A stretch of DNA of 64,000 bases from Cercis canadensis (taxonomy: Eukaryota > Streptophyta > Magnoliopsida > Fabales > Fabaceae): positions 105,259 through 169,258 of the forward strand of contig QAOA01008484.1 in assembly GCA_003255065.1 (NCBI GenBank), in the 5' to 3' direction. The translations under genes were made by a program, and so were the position numbers. Position 1 is the stretch's first letter; each line of letters starts with the position of its first letter. The notes under the pieces are model-generated. The model worked only from the letters and a program-made list of their open reading frames with translations, searched no databases and was not told the origin of the DNA. Shown here in pieces: positions 11,949-21,399 of the stretch.

Positions 11949-12011
11949 AGGTTCCTTAACAGGCCTGTTTCTCCTTGTTTTTCATTGTTTCTTTGTTTAC
12001 TCCATTGGATA

Positions 12012-12997
12012 ATGGCAGAAGAAAATACTTCTGGTTCTGATGCTGAAAGCTTCACAGCAACTCGCACCAGCCTTTTAGAAGTTGAAGGCAATCCAAACCA
12101 ACGATTGTGCTCTATGTTATTAAATGAGTTTAACTATCTTCCATGGTCTAGAGCAGTATCTCTTGCCATTGGCGGAAGATCCAAACTCGGATTTATCAAT
12201 GGAAGCATTGAGGCACCTAACACCTCATCTCTAGAATATGAAGCTTGGCTGTGCAAAGACCAACTGGTCATGTCTTGGATCCTCAATTCCATGGATCCTA
12301 AACTATCTGAAATCTTTAGTTTTTTAGAATCCTCTCTTTCTCTTTGGAATGCAGTCAAAGACATGTATGGAAATCAAAACAATGCTGCTAGAGTGTTCCA
12401 ACTTAAGAGGAATCTTGCAAGTCTCCAACAAGGAGATAAATCTTTTGTTCACCACCTTGGTTGCATGAAAAATATGTGGAATGAACTAGATATGTATTGA
12501 CCACATACTATTGATTCTGTTGTTCTGTTAAAAAGGTCTGAGGAAGATAAAATTTTTCATTTACTAGCAAGTTTGGGGTTTGAATATGAAGATCTTAGAA
12601 GTCATATTCTAATGAACCCCGAACTACCATATTTTGCAAGTGTTTGCACTACTATCTAGTGAGAAGAAGTACGTAGGAAAGTCATGAATATTGATGTAAA
12701 ATCTAGTATGTCTGAGGCTAGAGCTTTTGTGACAACTCACAAGTCATATGGAGATAAAGTGTACAAGGGAAAAAGGGCAGACTTGAAGTGTATGCACTGC
12801 AATAATGTTGGGCATCTAATAGATCAATGTTGGATATTACACCCTGAGTTGAAGCCAAAGTTTGAGAATAAGTCTTCAAGAGACTACAAAGGCTCACAAA
12901 CTAGATCACATACATACAAAAACCATGCTGCTGCTGCTGCTACATCTACTGTTGAGCTGATGAACTTCACAAGCAATCCAACTGACTTGATAAATGA
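12012..12997 (+). pseudogene. copia gag pseudogene
   Basis: The chosen start at 12012 (MAEENTSGSD) follows the primer site after a short leader; an upstream ATG at 11865 lies inside the LTR and is not needed. The protein shows a UBN2-type copia gag: YLPWSRAVSLAIGGRSKLGF, then YEAWLCKDQLVMSWILNSM, then LKRNLASLQQGD. After a stop at 12498 the same frame continues to a double stop near 12657-12662 and then into a CCHC knuckle (CMHCNNVGHLIDQC, about 12800-12830). All three stops are explained by C-to-T or G-to-A changes. The frame is cut at 13002 by the nested element. Confidence 0.88.
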
Positions 12998-13002
12998 GTT
13001 CT

Positions 13003-14429
13003 TGATGAGCTGCCGAGGCTCCTCAAATTACTTAATTTTAAGGTCGGTTACCTAGCTTTTTGCAGCATAGGACAGCCCTAAGTCGAACCTAAGGATTGTT
13101 CTATTTAGTGAATCATATAGAAAAGCATGTAAACAGAGGGGGTTGAGTTTGGTTTAAGTGATTAACGAAAATTAATTATCAGTGGTAACCTAAAGGAAAA
13201 CAACCAATCCAAGTCTTTACTAATTCTGATTTAAGTTCATCCTTGATTTCTAATGATCCATTCAATTATTAACCATGTTCTTGGCCTTTAAAACATATCA
13301 AGAAGCCTCTCAATGTTCTATGGATTCCACTGGTTAAGCAACCAGAATTCGGATTCAACTAAGACTAAATGAATTAAGCAAACATTCAAGTCTAGTTTTA
13401 CCTAAGTCCATGATCCAGCCAAGGTGATTAATCCATCCAAAAGCTCAGAAACATTAATCAACCATACAATCCTCTTTTATCACATGCAATTAAGCAATCA
13501 CACATGAAGATCCAAATTCGAATTAAGCAATTCAAACAGAATATTTCAAAGGATTGAAAGAACTTTGATTAACAACTAAAATGAAGAACAACAACTCATA
13601 ATCTCAAAACCAATAATCAGAATAGCAAAACCTGGATTGATATGTTGGATTAGCCCTCCATGAACAAGAGGAGCTGAAGTTCTTACAAAATATCTAAAGA
13701 AAACTTAAGAACTAAGGAAAGCACAAAAATCTGTCTAAAATATCTAATGAGGTGGTTATGAATTTCGGCTGCCTCCTTCTTCTGATATAGACCTCCAATT
13801 TTACATGCACACCTAAATTGCCCTTAGGGCACACTTGTTCCCATGGGCCTTAGCTTCAATTGGGCTTTGGTTTGGGCCCATTTGGACTTGTCATGAGGAA
13901 GTTAGGCCCATTTAAGTGGCAGAAGGTGTCTGGAACCGTCAGCTAACTTGCACAGCAAATAAGACCATCTTCCACATAAAATATGGTGAACCGGTCTTCA
14001 TATCAATTGAAGCTCTGTCTGTTAGCTTTCCAATGGTACCAGTTTCAGGTCAATATGACATCTACAACTCAAGTTATGACCCAAATACTGCATGTAGGTC
14101 AGGATCCTGCGACAGCATGTCTTCTCTGGCTTCCAGGCTGCATATGACCTTCTGAACGTCCGAATTAGCTTTGGAGCCCTGAAAGAAAGTTGTAGACAAT
14201 TCTCTCAGCTTTCCAACAAGGTATGACTCGGAATTTTTGGACATCCAGAACTCAAGATATGCCTGAAACACAGAGACAGCATATAATGCCCAGTATTGCT
14301 GGAAATTGCAATTAAGCATAAATGGATCCTAAGTCATGAAATGAGGTCTAAGTCTATGCAATTCAGCCCAAAAGAGGTTTAAAAGACTAAGTATGAGGAA
14401 TAACTATTGTATAAAAAGTGTGTTCATCA
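13003..14429 (-). repeat. 3' LTR of the gag-only element, 1427 bp
   Basis: Plus-strand ends are TGATGAGCTGCC and GTGTGTTCATCA, 6-bp inverted TGATGA/TCATCA termini. It is nearly identical to the other LTR from about 13340 on, but differs at about twenty positions in its first 330 bp (the U5 end). A TATA-like string in LTR sense lies near 13786-13793. Confidence 0.95.
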
Positions 14430-14444
14430 AATTCCCCCACACTT
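14430..14444 (-). other. Polypurine tract of the gag-only element
   Basis: The minus strand reads AAGTGTGGGGGAATT directly before the 3' LTR, a typical plus-strand primer. Confidence 0.85.
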
Positions 14445-15029
14445 AGCTTTTGCACGTCTCGGGCAAACTAAAATTCCAAAACTAAGAAAAGCAAGAACAA
14501 GGAAACAAAAACAAATTTAAAAACTAAAGGATCACCTCCCAATGATATTTAAGAAATGCAGAAGTTCATACCACAAGTAAGATAAGCAATTAAAGATTCA
14601 AGGAACTCACAGCATTCATGAAATAAAATTTCTTCTCATCCAAAATCAACAAACAAGGTAACTTCAATTGGAAAGCATAAGTCAAGAATGATAGATCCTC
14701 ACAAGATATACTCTCAATCCCTCAAGTGTTTAGAAATTAGGTACTTCACTCAATCAAACTCATGAAGAGATGCACTACCATAAGCTTGCTTATCTTCTAC
14801 TTCTCCACTACTCAAACAAATGCACACACAAATCAAGAGGACTTTATTTAAGGTTGTAATAAGGCCAAGGTAAAGGTAAAGGAATGAATCAAAATGGATA
14901 TCACAAGGTAAAACTCAAAGAGAATAAAAGAACATTGGAGAGGAACTCAAATGACAAGCATTAAATTCCAAGTGTGTAAAGCATATTCTCCTTCTGTGCA
15001 CATATTCCTTTTCCTTTTCTTTTCCTTTT

Positions 15030-15038
15030 TCACAATTC

Positions 15039-15073
<35 letters not shown>

Positions 15074-15115
15074 CAGAACCAATTGGTTTTTTTTTTCTTT
15101 CTTTCTTTCTTTCAC
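15030..15115. repeat. Poly(T) run and (TTTC)n microsatellite
   Basis: A run of more than 30 T at about 15042-15073, followed by a TTTC microsatellite at about 15095-15113, within the non-coding 3' region of the gag-only element. Confidence 0.9.
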
Positions 15116-15873
15116 ATAATACTTTGCACATTAGGATTCACAACCTCCACACTTGTACTATTAATTACCCACAAGCATAAGAGCTCCTCTAAGACAATGA
15201 ACCAATGCTCTCCCATTCCCTAAGGTAAGGTAACAACATGGTATTTTGTACATAGGCATATAATGAGCTAATATCAAAGATAGGCAAATAGGCTCAATAG
15301 GGGTAATCAAAGGGAAATAATACAAGGTTGGCTATTTGGCAAAGTGGCTAAATCAAGAAAGAATGCCTCAATCATGTTCATGTATGCAAATGAAAATGTA
15401 GCCTCAAAAAGAATCAAGCAAGTTCTAGAGTTAACAAATTCCATGAGTGAAATCACACAAGAAGGAAAAAGAATGGCACAAATGCCAAATCCATTCATCA
15501 AAAGGCTCAAAACTCACAAGGCATGTATCTATCAAACTTAATCATCAATCCAACATCTAAAACCAAGCATGTGAAATTAAGGATGGAAAACAAGTTATTC
15601 AATCATGCTATGAACCTTGAAATGTAATTACTTTAAACTTACAACTTTACAAATTCTATAACATCATTGGAGGGTAATTAAAACAGAAAAATGACAACAA
15701 AAACAGAAAAAACAGCAAGAACAACAAACAGAAAAAATTAAAACAGAAAACAACAAATTTACAGAAATAGTAAAGTAATCAACTAAACTAATCAACTAAC
15801 CTAATCAACTACACAGAAAACACCTAATCAACTAAACAGAAAACAATAAAGCAACTAAACTATATACAGAAAT

Positions 15874-15910
15874 CCCTCCCCCACACTTAAATTTTACATT
15901 GTCCTCAATG
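15874..15910 (-). other. Internal polypurine-like tract
   Basis: The minus strand has AAGTGTGGGGGAGGG preceded by an ACATTGAGGACAATG motif that is itself a near-inverted repeat. The core AAGTGTGGGGG is shared exactly with the terminal polypurine tract at 14430-14444. It may serve as an internal plus-strand primer; that role is inferred. Confidence 0.55.
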
Positions 15911-16281
15911 TAAAAACTTCAAAAAGTATCAACAGATGACAAGTAATAACAAGCAGTCACATAAGGACAAGTAAAGTAAAAGAGAGAGAAGAAACATCCT
16001 TATCAGGGGAGGTAGATGGCATCGTGCAAGTGGACCTCCTCCACTATGTCCTCTTTAGCTACCTCACAGAATGGCTTGCGGCGGTTGAAACCTACATGTC
16101 AAATAAATGACCAAACTTCCCGCACGCATGTGGGGTAAGATAAAGCAGACATCAAGAACAGAAAATTGAAAATAAAAGGAACAGAAAACAGAAAACAGAA
16201 ACAGAAGCAAAAACAGAAAACAAAAACAGACTAAAGTAAAACAGAATAGAAAATAGAATACAAGTACAATAAGATAATCAG

Positions 16282-19200
16282 CTAGATACCAGGGTCAAAG
16301 ACCAGTCTCACGAAGTCGTGAGTTGCCCCGGTAGAATTATCTTCTGAAGCTGCAGAATCAGAACTGGAACCAGAACTAGAATCAGCTTCAGATGCAGATT
16401 CAGCAGGATTGCCATCGCTTAAAAATGTAGAAATTTCTGCACAGATGGCACAGCTCATGTCACCATCACAAACAGAATGTGAATGGCGCTGGAGATAACC
16501 CTCTATACCCACAAAGTCAGGGAATTCAGAATATAGCTCCTCATACACATCCACTAACTCTGTGGGAGCATCAATGACCACAGCCTCTGGAATAGAATCA
16601 TCTTGTTCTAAAACGGCTGCAATTTCAGAACAAGCAGTGCAAGCAGAATCACCACAACTGCAGCACAGAGAATCAGGACTGCTCAAGAAGGCAGATATTT
16701 CAGCACACACTGCACAAGGTACATCACCATCACAGTCAGGACAGGAGTTGCACTGAACAGAGTCTTCAACACCAACAAAATCTGGGAAGTCAGCACAGAG
16801 CTCATCAGACCCATCCCCAACTAGATCATCAAGCAAACCAATGTGAAAGACAGAAGGCTCATCCATGGAAGGCTGCATAGGCTCAAAAATATTGAACTGC
16901 ACAACAGAGTCTCCAAACTCCATGGATAGAGTTCCTGCATGAACATCAATCTTGGTCCGTGCGGTCTTGAGGAATGGCCTGCCCAGAATGAGTGGAGCCT
17001 TGCTGGATTGGGACTGTCCCTCCATCTCCAGAATGTAGAAATCTGTTGGAAAGATCAGCTCATCAACTCTGACCAGCACATCTTCAATCACTCCAGCTGG
17101 ATGTGCACTACTCCTGTTGGCTAGCTGGATCACAACACCAGTAGCTCTCAAGGGGCCAAGTCCAAGAGAACTAAACACAGTCATAGGCATCACATTAATG
17201 GAAGCACCAAGGTCTAGCAGGGCATGCTCAAACTTGGATTTGCCTATAACACATGGAATGGTGAAAGTGCCTGGATCCTTGCACTTCTGGGGCATAGGCT
17301 GAATAAGGGCCGAAACGTTCTGACTCATGCTAATTCGCTCATTGCCCTTAAGCCTCCTCCTCTGTGTGCACAATTCCTTTAAAAATTTGGCATATCTAGG
17401 AATTTGCTTGATAGCATCCAGCAATGGAATGTTGACTTCCACCTTCCTGAATGTCTCCAGAAGCTCTTTATCCTTCTCTGCCTCATCTGTTTTCTTAGAC
17501 AGAGTAGCTCTCTGTGGAAAGGGAAGAGGTGCAGAATATGTAGGCTTCTGTTGTGGCCTCTCTGGAGTGGAACTACTAGTGTGCTGGCTGGAACTGCTAG
17601 GATCAGCAACAGGTGGAACTGGCACACTAGGTTGACTCTGAACTGCAGGTGCAGGGTCTGGAATTGACTTGCCACTCCTAAGAGTGATTGCACTCACATT
17701 TTTCGAATTAGGGTTAGGAATGGTCTGAGAAGGAAGGGTGCCAGAACCTTGGGATTGCAATTGACTCACAGATGATGCCAATTGTCCAATCTGCATTTCC
17801 AGATTCTGCATGGTGGACTCCGCCCTCTGCTGGAACTGGATGTTGCTTGTGGCCATCTGCTTGACTAAATCTTCCAATGAAGACTCAGGTTTGGATGTTG
17901 ACGGGTTGGCTGGCTGCATAGGCTGCTGCTGGAATGGTGGCCTGTTCTGTTGAAACTGGCCTGGCCTGGCTGGCTGAAATTGGCTCTGTTGTTGCCAAGG
18001 TTGCCTATACTGCTGCTGTTGCTGTGGCTGTTGTTGGGAGGACTGCTGTTGTGGTGCTGCAGCATTGCCATATCTGAAATTTGGATGATCCCTCCAACCA
18101 GGGTTGTAAGTGTTGGAGTACGGATCATATCTAGGCTGCTGCTGCTGTTGGTATGGGGATCGACCAGGAAAAACACCTACTGCAGCTACAGAGGGATCCT
18201 GAAATCCAGAATCACCATCTTGCAGTGTGGGGCACGCATCTGTAGGATGTGATGGACAAGCACAAATGCCACACACGCTTGCAGGTTGAGGGGTGGATAC
18301 TTGTCTCCCCACTGCCAATTGCCTGACCAAGGAGGTCAGCTCGTCAAGTCTGTGCTCCATTCTTTGTTGGTCAGCAAATGACACACCAACTTCATTGACT
18401 CCTCTAGTGGAATGAATCATCCGAACACCAAACTGCTGGGAATTCTCTGCCATATTGGAAATTAAATCTCTGGCAGCAGCAGGTGTTTTATCCACTAATG
18501 CTCCTCCACTAGCAGAATCAATGTTACTTCTATCCGAAGGTGACAAGCCCTCATAGAAATATTGTATCAACAGCTGATCACTTATTTGGTGATGGAGGCA
18601 GCTTGAACACAGCTTTGTAAACCTCTCCCAATACTCATGCAATGTCTCCCCTGGCAGTTGCCTTATGCCACATATGTCTTTGCGGATGGCAGCAGTTCTG
18701 GATGCAGGGAAGAACTTGGCCAGAAACAGCTTCTTCATGTCATTCCAATTCCTGACCGAACCTTGTGACAAGTAAAAGAGCCAGTCTTTAGCTGCATCAG
18801 CCAGAGAGAAAGGGAATGCTCTTAACTTGATCTGCTCTTCAGAAATTCCTTGTGGCCTCATGGTGGAACAAACCACATGAAATTCCTTCAAATGCTTGTG
18901 AGGATCTTCACCTGCAAGACCATGAAACTTTGGCAGCAAGTGTATCAATCCAGACTTTAATTCAAAAGCAGTATCAATTTCAGGATATTGGATCCCTAAA
19001 GGTTGGTAAGCAACATCAGGGGTGGCCAATTCCTTAAGAGTTCTATCTCTAGGCTGCATGTTATTATTATTGTTATTTCCAGCTCTATTAGCATTATCAG
19101 CTCTATCACCTTGATTAACAACAGGATCAACAATAGGAATAACAATAGGAGTGCTAGCTTCAGCCATAGTAGGATCTAGATTATCAACAGCCCTATGTGC

Positions 19201-19290
19201 TCTATTACGTGTATGCAAGGTTCTCTCAATTTCAGGATCTCCTTCAAGCAATACAAATGGAGAAGACCTAGTCATACACCATGCAAACAA
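16282..19290 (-). CDS. Gag-protease polyprotein of the gag-only Athila-family element
   Basis: Open for 1002 codons. The homologous start in copy A (MTKFSHF) suggests translation begins at residue 6 (MTRSSPF, 19275). Gag core at about residues 110-250 (LPKFHGLAGEDPHKHLKEFH; AFPFSLADAAKDWLFYL; ETLHEYWERFTKLC). A CCHC zinc knuckle with canonical spacing C-x2-C-x4-H-x4-C (CGICACPSHPTDAC) lies near residue 345. A Gln-rich stretch follows at about 390-470. The retropepsin site DLGASINVMP is near residue 693 (Asp codon at 17212-17214), with ILGRPFL downstream. The C-terminal 190 residues carry repeated CxxC modules and an acidic Ser-rich tail, then a stop, with no RT. The intact frame suggests a fairly recent insertion or selection on gag. 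Presumed role: capsid formation and gag processing. Confidence 0.93.
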   Translation of the reverse strand: MFAWCMTRSSPFVLLEGDPEIERTLHTRNRAHRAVDNLDPTMAEASTPIVIPIVDPVVNQGDRADNANRAGNNNNNNMQPRDRTLKELATPDVAYQPLGIQYPEIDTAFELKSGLIHLLPKFHGLAGEDPHKHLKEFHVVCSTMRPQGISEEQIKLRAFPFSLADAAKDWLFYLSQGSVRNWNDMKKLFLAKFFPASRTAAIRKDICGIRQLPGETLHEYWERFTKLCSSCLHHQISDQLLIQYFYEGLSPSDRSNIDSASGGALVDKTPAAARDLISNMAENSQQFGVRMIHSTRGVNEVGVSFADQQRMEHRLDELTSLVRQLAVGRQVSTPQPASVCGICACPSHPTDACPTLQDGDSGFQDPSVAAVGVFPGRSPYQQQQQPRYDPYSNTYNPGWRDHPNFRYGNAAAPQQQSSQQQPQQQQQYRQPWQQQSQFQPARPGQFQQNRPPFQQQPMQPANPSTSKPESSLEDLVKQMATSNIQFQQRAESTMQNLEMQIGQLASSVSQLQSQGSGTLPSQTIPNPNSKNVSAITLRSGKSIPDPAPAVQSQPSVPVPPVADPSSSSQHTSSSTPERPQQKPTYSAPLPFPQRATLSKKTDEAEKDKELLETFRKVEVNIPLLDAIKQIPRYAKFLKELCTQRRRLKGNERISMSQNVSALIQPMPQKCKDPGTFTIPCVIGKSKFEHALLDLGASINVMPMTVFSSLGLGPLRATGVVIQLANRSSAHPAGVIEDVLVRVDELIFPTDFYILEMEGQSQSSKAPLILGRPFLKTARTKIDVHAGTLSMEFGDSVVQFNIFEPMQPSMDEPSVFHIGLLDDLVGDGSDELCADFPDFVGVEDSVQCNSCPDCDGDVPCAVCAEISAFLSSPDSLCCSCGDSACTACSEIAAVLEQDDSIPEAVVIDAPTELVDVYEELYSEFPDFVGIEGYLQRHSHSVCDGDMSCAICAEISTFLSDGNPAESASEADSSSGSSSDSAASEDNSTGATHDFVRLVFDPGI
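16400..16820 (-). repeat. Duplicated CxxC module in the gag-protease C-terminus
   Basis: Two full modules of the form EFPDFVGxE ... DGDxxCAxCAEISxFLS are encoded at about 16400-16560 and 16680-16815, with a shorter third unit (GDSACTACSEIAAVL) at about 16600-16680. Copy A has only one such unit (DGDVPCVVCAQIS) at the same place before its RT. Confidence 0.8.
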
Positions 19291-19943
19291 GTGGCTAAAT
19301 GCCTAAACACACCACAATGCACAAAAACACACAAAAACACACAAAACTGGCAGAAATAAGCTAAAACCGAAACACACCAAAAACACAAAACAAAGGTAAA
19401 AAGACACCAAAATAGGACTAGAAAAGGTATCTAAACATTTTTTAAAATTTTTCTACCACCACAGGACGAAAGGTGGATGAAAATTGAACTCAAAAATCAA
19501 ATAAAAAATCTTCAAAAAATGGAAAAGTGGTCAAAACAGTCGAATTTGGCTTAAAAACACAGACCTCACAGCCATAGGCTGTGACTTTTGTGAGTTAGGC
19601 CCTTTTCCTTCAACCCAGAAAGTTTCAGGTCAATCGGAGCTAAAAATTTTGGTGAACAGTAGACCCAGAAATCACTAAATCAAGCCAAACCGAAGGAAAA
19701 ACAAAGGGGAAATGGTCCAAATGGCCAGAATTCACTCAATGACAATATAAAGCATCTAAGCACACTTCAAATCAAGAAAAACAATGGCCACTGGCCTCAA
19801 ACAGAATGGATACTTGGCCAAAAAGTATGGAAAAAGTGGCCAAAACCCTAAAAACAACAAAAACTCAAACACAAGGGGGGTGAATTAGGGGAAAGTTAAA
19901 AGTCAGTTTTACTACTAATACTACTGATTCAAAGATAGAACAA
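19291..19943 (-). other. Untranslated leader of the gag-only element
   Basis: About 650 bp, A-rich in plus sense, between primer site and gag. Possible packaging sequences would lie here; none can be identified by eye. Confidence 0.65.
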
Positions 19944-19961
19944 TCCCCGGCAACGGCGCCA
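19944..19961 (-). other. Primer binding site, tRNA-Asp (gag-only element)
   Basis: The plus strand TCCCCGGCAACGGCGCCA equals the last 18 bases of plant tRNA-Asp(GTC) including CA of the CCA tail. It lies 5 bp from the LTR. Confidence 0.93.
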
Positions 19962-19966
19962 AAATT

Positions 19967-21394
19967 TGATGAGCTGCCGAGGCTCCTCAAATTACTTAAA
20001 GTTTAAGGTCGGTTACCTAGCTATTTGCAGCATAGGACAGCCCTAAGTCGAACCTAAGGATTGTTCTATTTAGTGAATCATATAGAGAAGCATGTAAACA
20101 GGGGGGTTGTGTTTGTTTTAAGTGCTTGACAGAAATTAATTGTAAGTGGTAACCTAAAGGAAAACAACCAATCCAAGCCTTAACTGATTCTGATTTTGAT
20201 TCATCCTTGATTTCTAATGATCCATTCAATTATTAACCATGTTCTTGGCCTTTAAAACATATCAAGACGCCTCTCAATGTTCTATGGATTTCCACTGGTT
20301 AAGCAACCAGAATTCGGATTCAACTAAGACTAAATGAATTAAGCAAACATTCAAGTCTAGTTTTACCTAAGTCCATGATCCAGCCAAGGTGATTAATCCA
20401 TCCAAAAGCTCAGAAACATTAATCAACCATACAATCCTCTTTTATCACATGCAATTAAGCAATCACACATGAAGATCCAAATTCGAATTAAGCAATTCAA
20501 ACAGAATATTTCAAAGGATTGAAAGAACTTTGATTAACAACTAAAATGAAGAACAACAACTCATAATCTCAAAACCAATAATCAGAATAGCAAAACCTGG
20601 ATTGATATGTTGGATTAGCCCTCCATGAACAAGAGGAGCTGAAGTTCTTACAAAATATCTAAAGAAAACTTAAGAACTAAGGAAAGCACAAAAATCTGTC
20701 TAAAATATCTAATGAGGTGGTTATGAATTTCGGCTGCCTCCTTCTTCTGATATAGACCTCCAATTTTACATGCACACCTAAATTGCCCTTAGGGCACACT
20801 TGTTCCCATGGGCCTTAGCTTCAATTGGGCTTTGGTTTGGGCCCATTTGGACTTGTCATGAGGAAGTTAGGCCCATTTAAGTGGCAGAAGGTGTCTGGAA
20901 CCGTCAGCTAACTTGCACAGCAAATAAGACCATCTTCCACATAAAATATGGTGAACCGGTCTTCATATCAATTGAAGCTCTGTCTGTTAGCTTTCCAATG
21001 GTACCAGTTTCAGGTCAATATGACATCTACAACTCAAGTTATGACCCAAATACTGCATGTAGGTCAGGATCCTGCGACAGCATGTCTTCTCTGGCTTCCA
21101 GGCTGCATATGACCTTCTGAACGTCCGAATTAGCTTTGGAGCCCTGAAAGAAAGTTGTAGACAATTCTCTCAGCTTTCCAACAAGGTATGACTCGGAATT
21201 TTTGGACATCCAGAACTCAAGATATGCCTGAAACACAGAGACAGCATATAATGCCCAGTATTGCTGGAAATTGCAATTAAGCATAAATGGATCCTAAGTC
21301 ATGAAATGAGGTCTAAGTCTATGCAATTCAGCCCAAAAGAGGTTTAAAAGACTAAGTATGAGGAATAATTATTGTATAAAAAGTGTGTTCATCA
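19967..21394 (-). repeat. 5' LTR of the gag-only element, 1428 bp
   Basis: Same termini as the 3' LTR. From about 20300 to 21394 I notice only one difference from it (C at 14404 versus T at 21369). The U5 part (19967-20290) is closer to the solo LTR at 32997-34423 than to its own partner. Confidence 0.95.
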
Positions 21395-21399
21395 GTTCT

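Larger units (their letters stand above)
14445..16281 (-). other. Non-coding 3' region of the gag-only element
   Basis: About 1.8 kb between the gag-protease stop and the polypurine tract, where pol and an env-like region would lie in a full Athila element. It is A-rich in plus sense. A second purine tract (15874-15890) with the preceding phrase GAGGACAATGTAAAATTTAA in element sense resembles the true polypurine tract. The poly-T run is listed separately. I see no supported coding region. Confidence 0.75.
13003..21394 (-). mobile_element. Complete non-autonomous Athila-family element with gag-protease only (TR-GAG-like)
   Basis: Full structure on the minus strand: 5' LTR 19967-21394, tRNA-Asp primer site 19944-19961, leader, one open gag-protease frame of 1002 codons (16282-19290), about 1.85 kb of non-coding DNA, polypurine tract 14430-14444, 3' LTR 13003-14429. 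The target duplication is GTTCT at 12998-13002 and 21395-21399. No RT, RNase H or integrase motif occurs in any frame, so mobility would have to come from enzymes of a related element such as the copy A family. Such gag-bearing, pol-less elements are described in plants as TR-GAG; the assignment here is by structure. Confidence 0.92.

Noticed and set aside
13916-14319. Frames of 79 and 81 codons on opposite strands, repeated at 20881-21284 and 33065-33510
   Set aside because: They are conserved only because they lie in young LTR copies of one family. They overlap on both strands and show no family resemblance.
15037-15073. Poly(T) run as the tail of an inverted LINE or SINE
   Set aside because: No LINE or SINE sequence or target duplication is next to it; it lies inside the continuous 3' region of the gag-only element.
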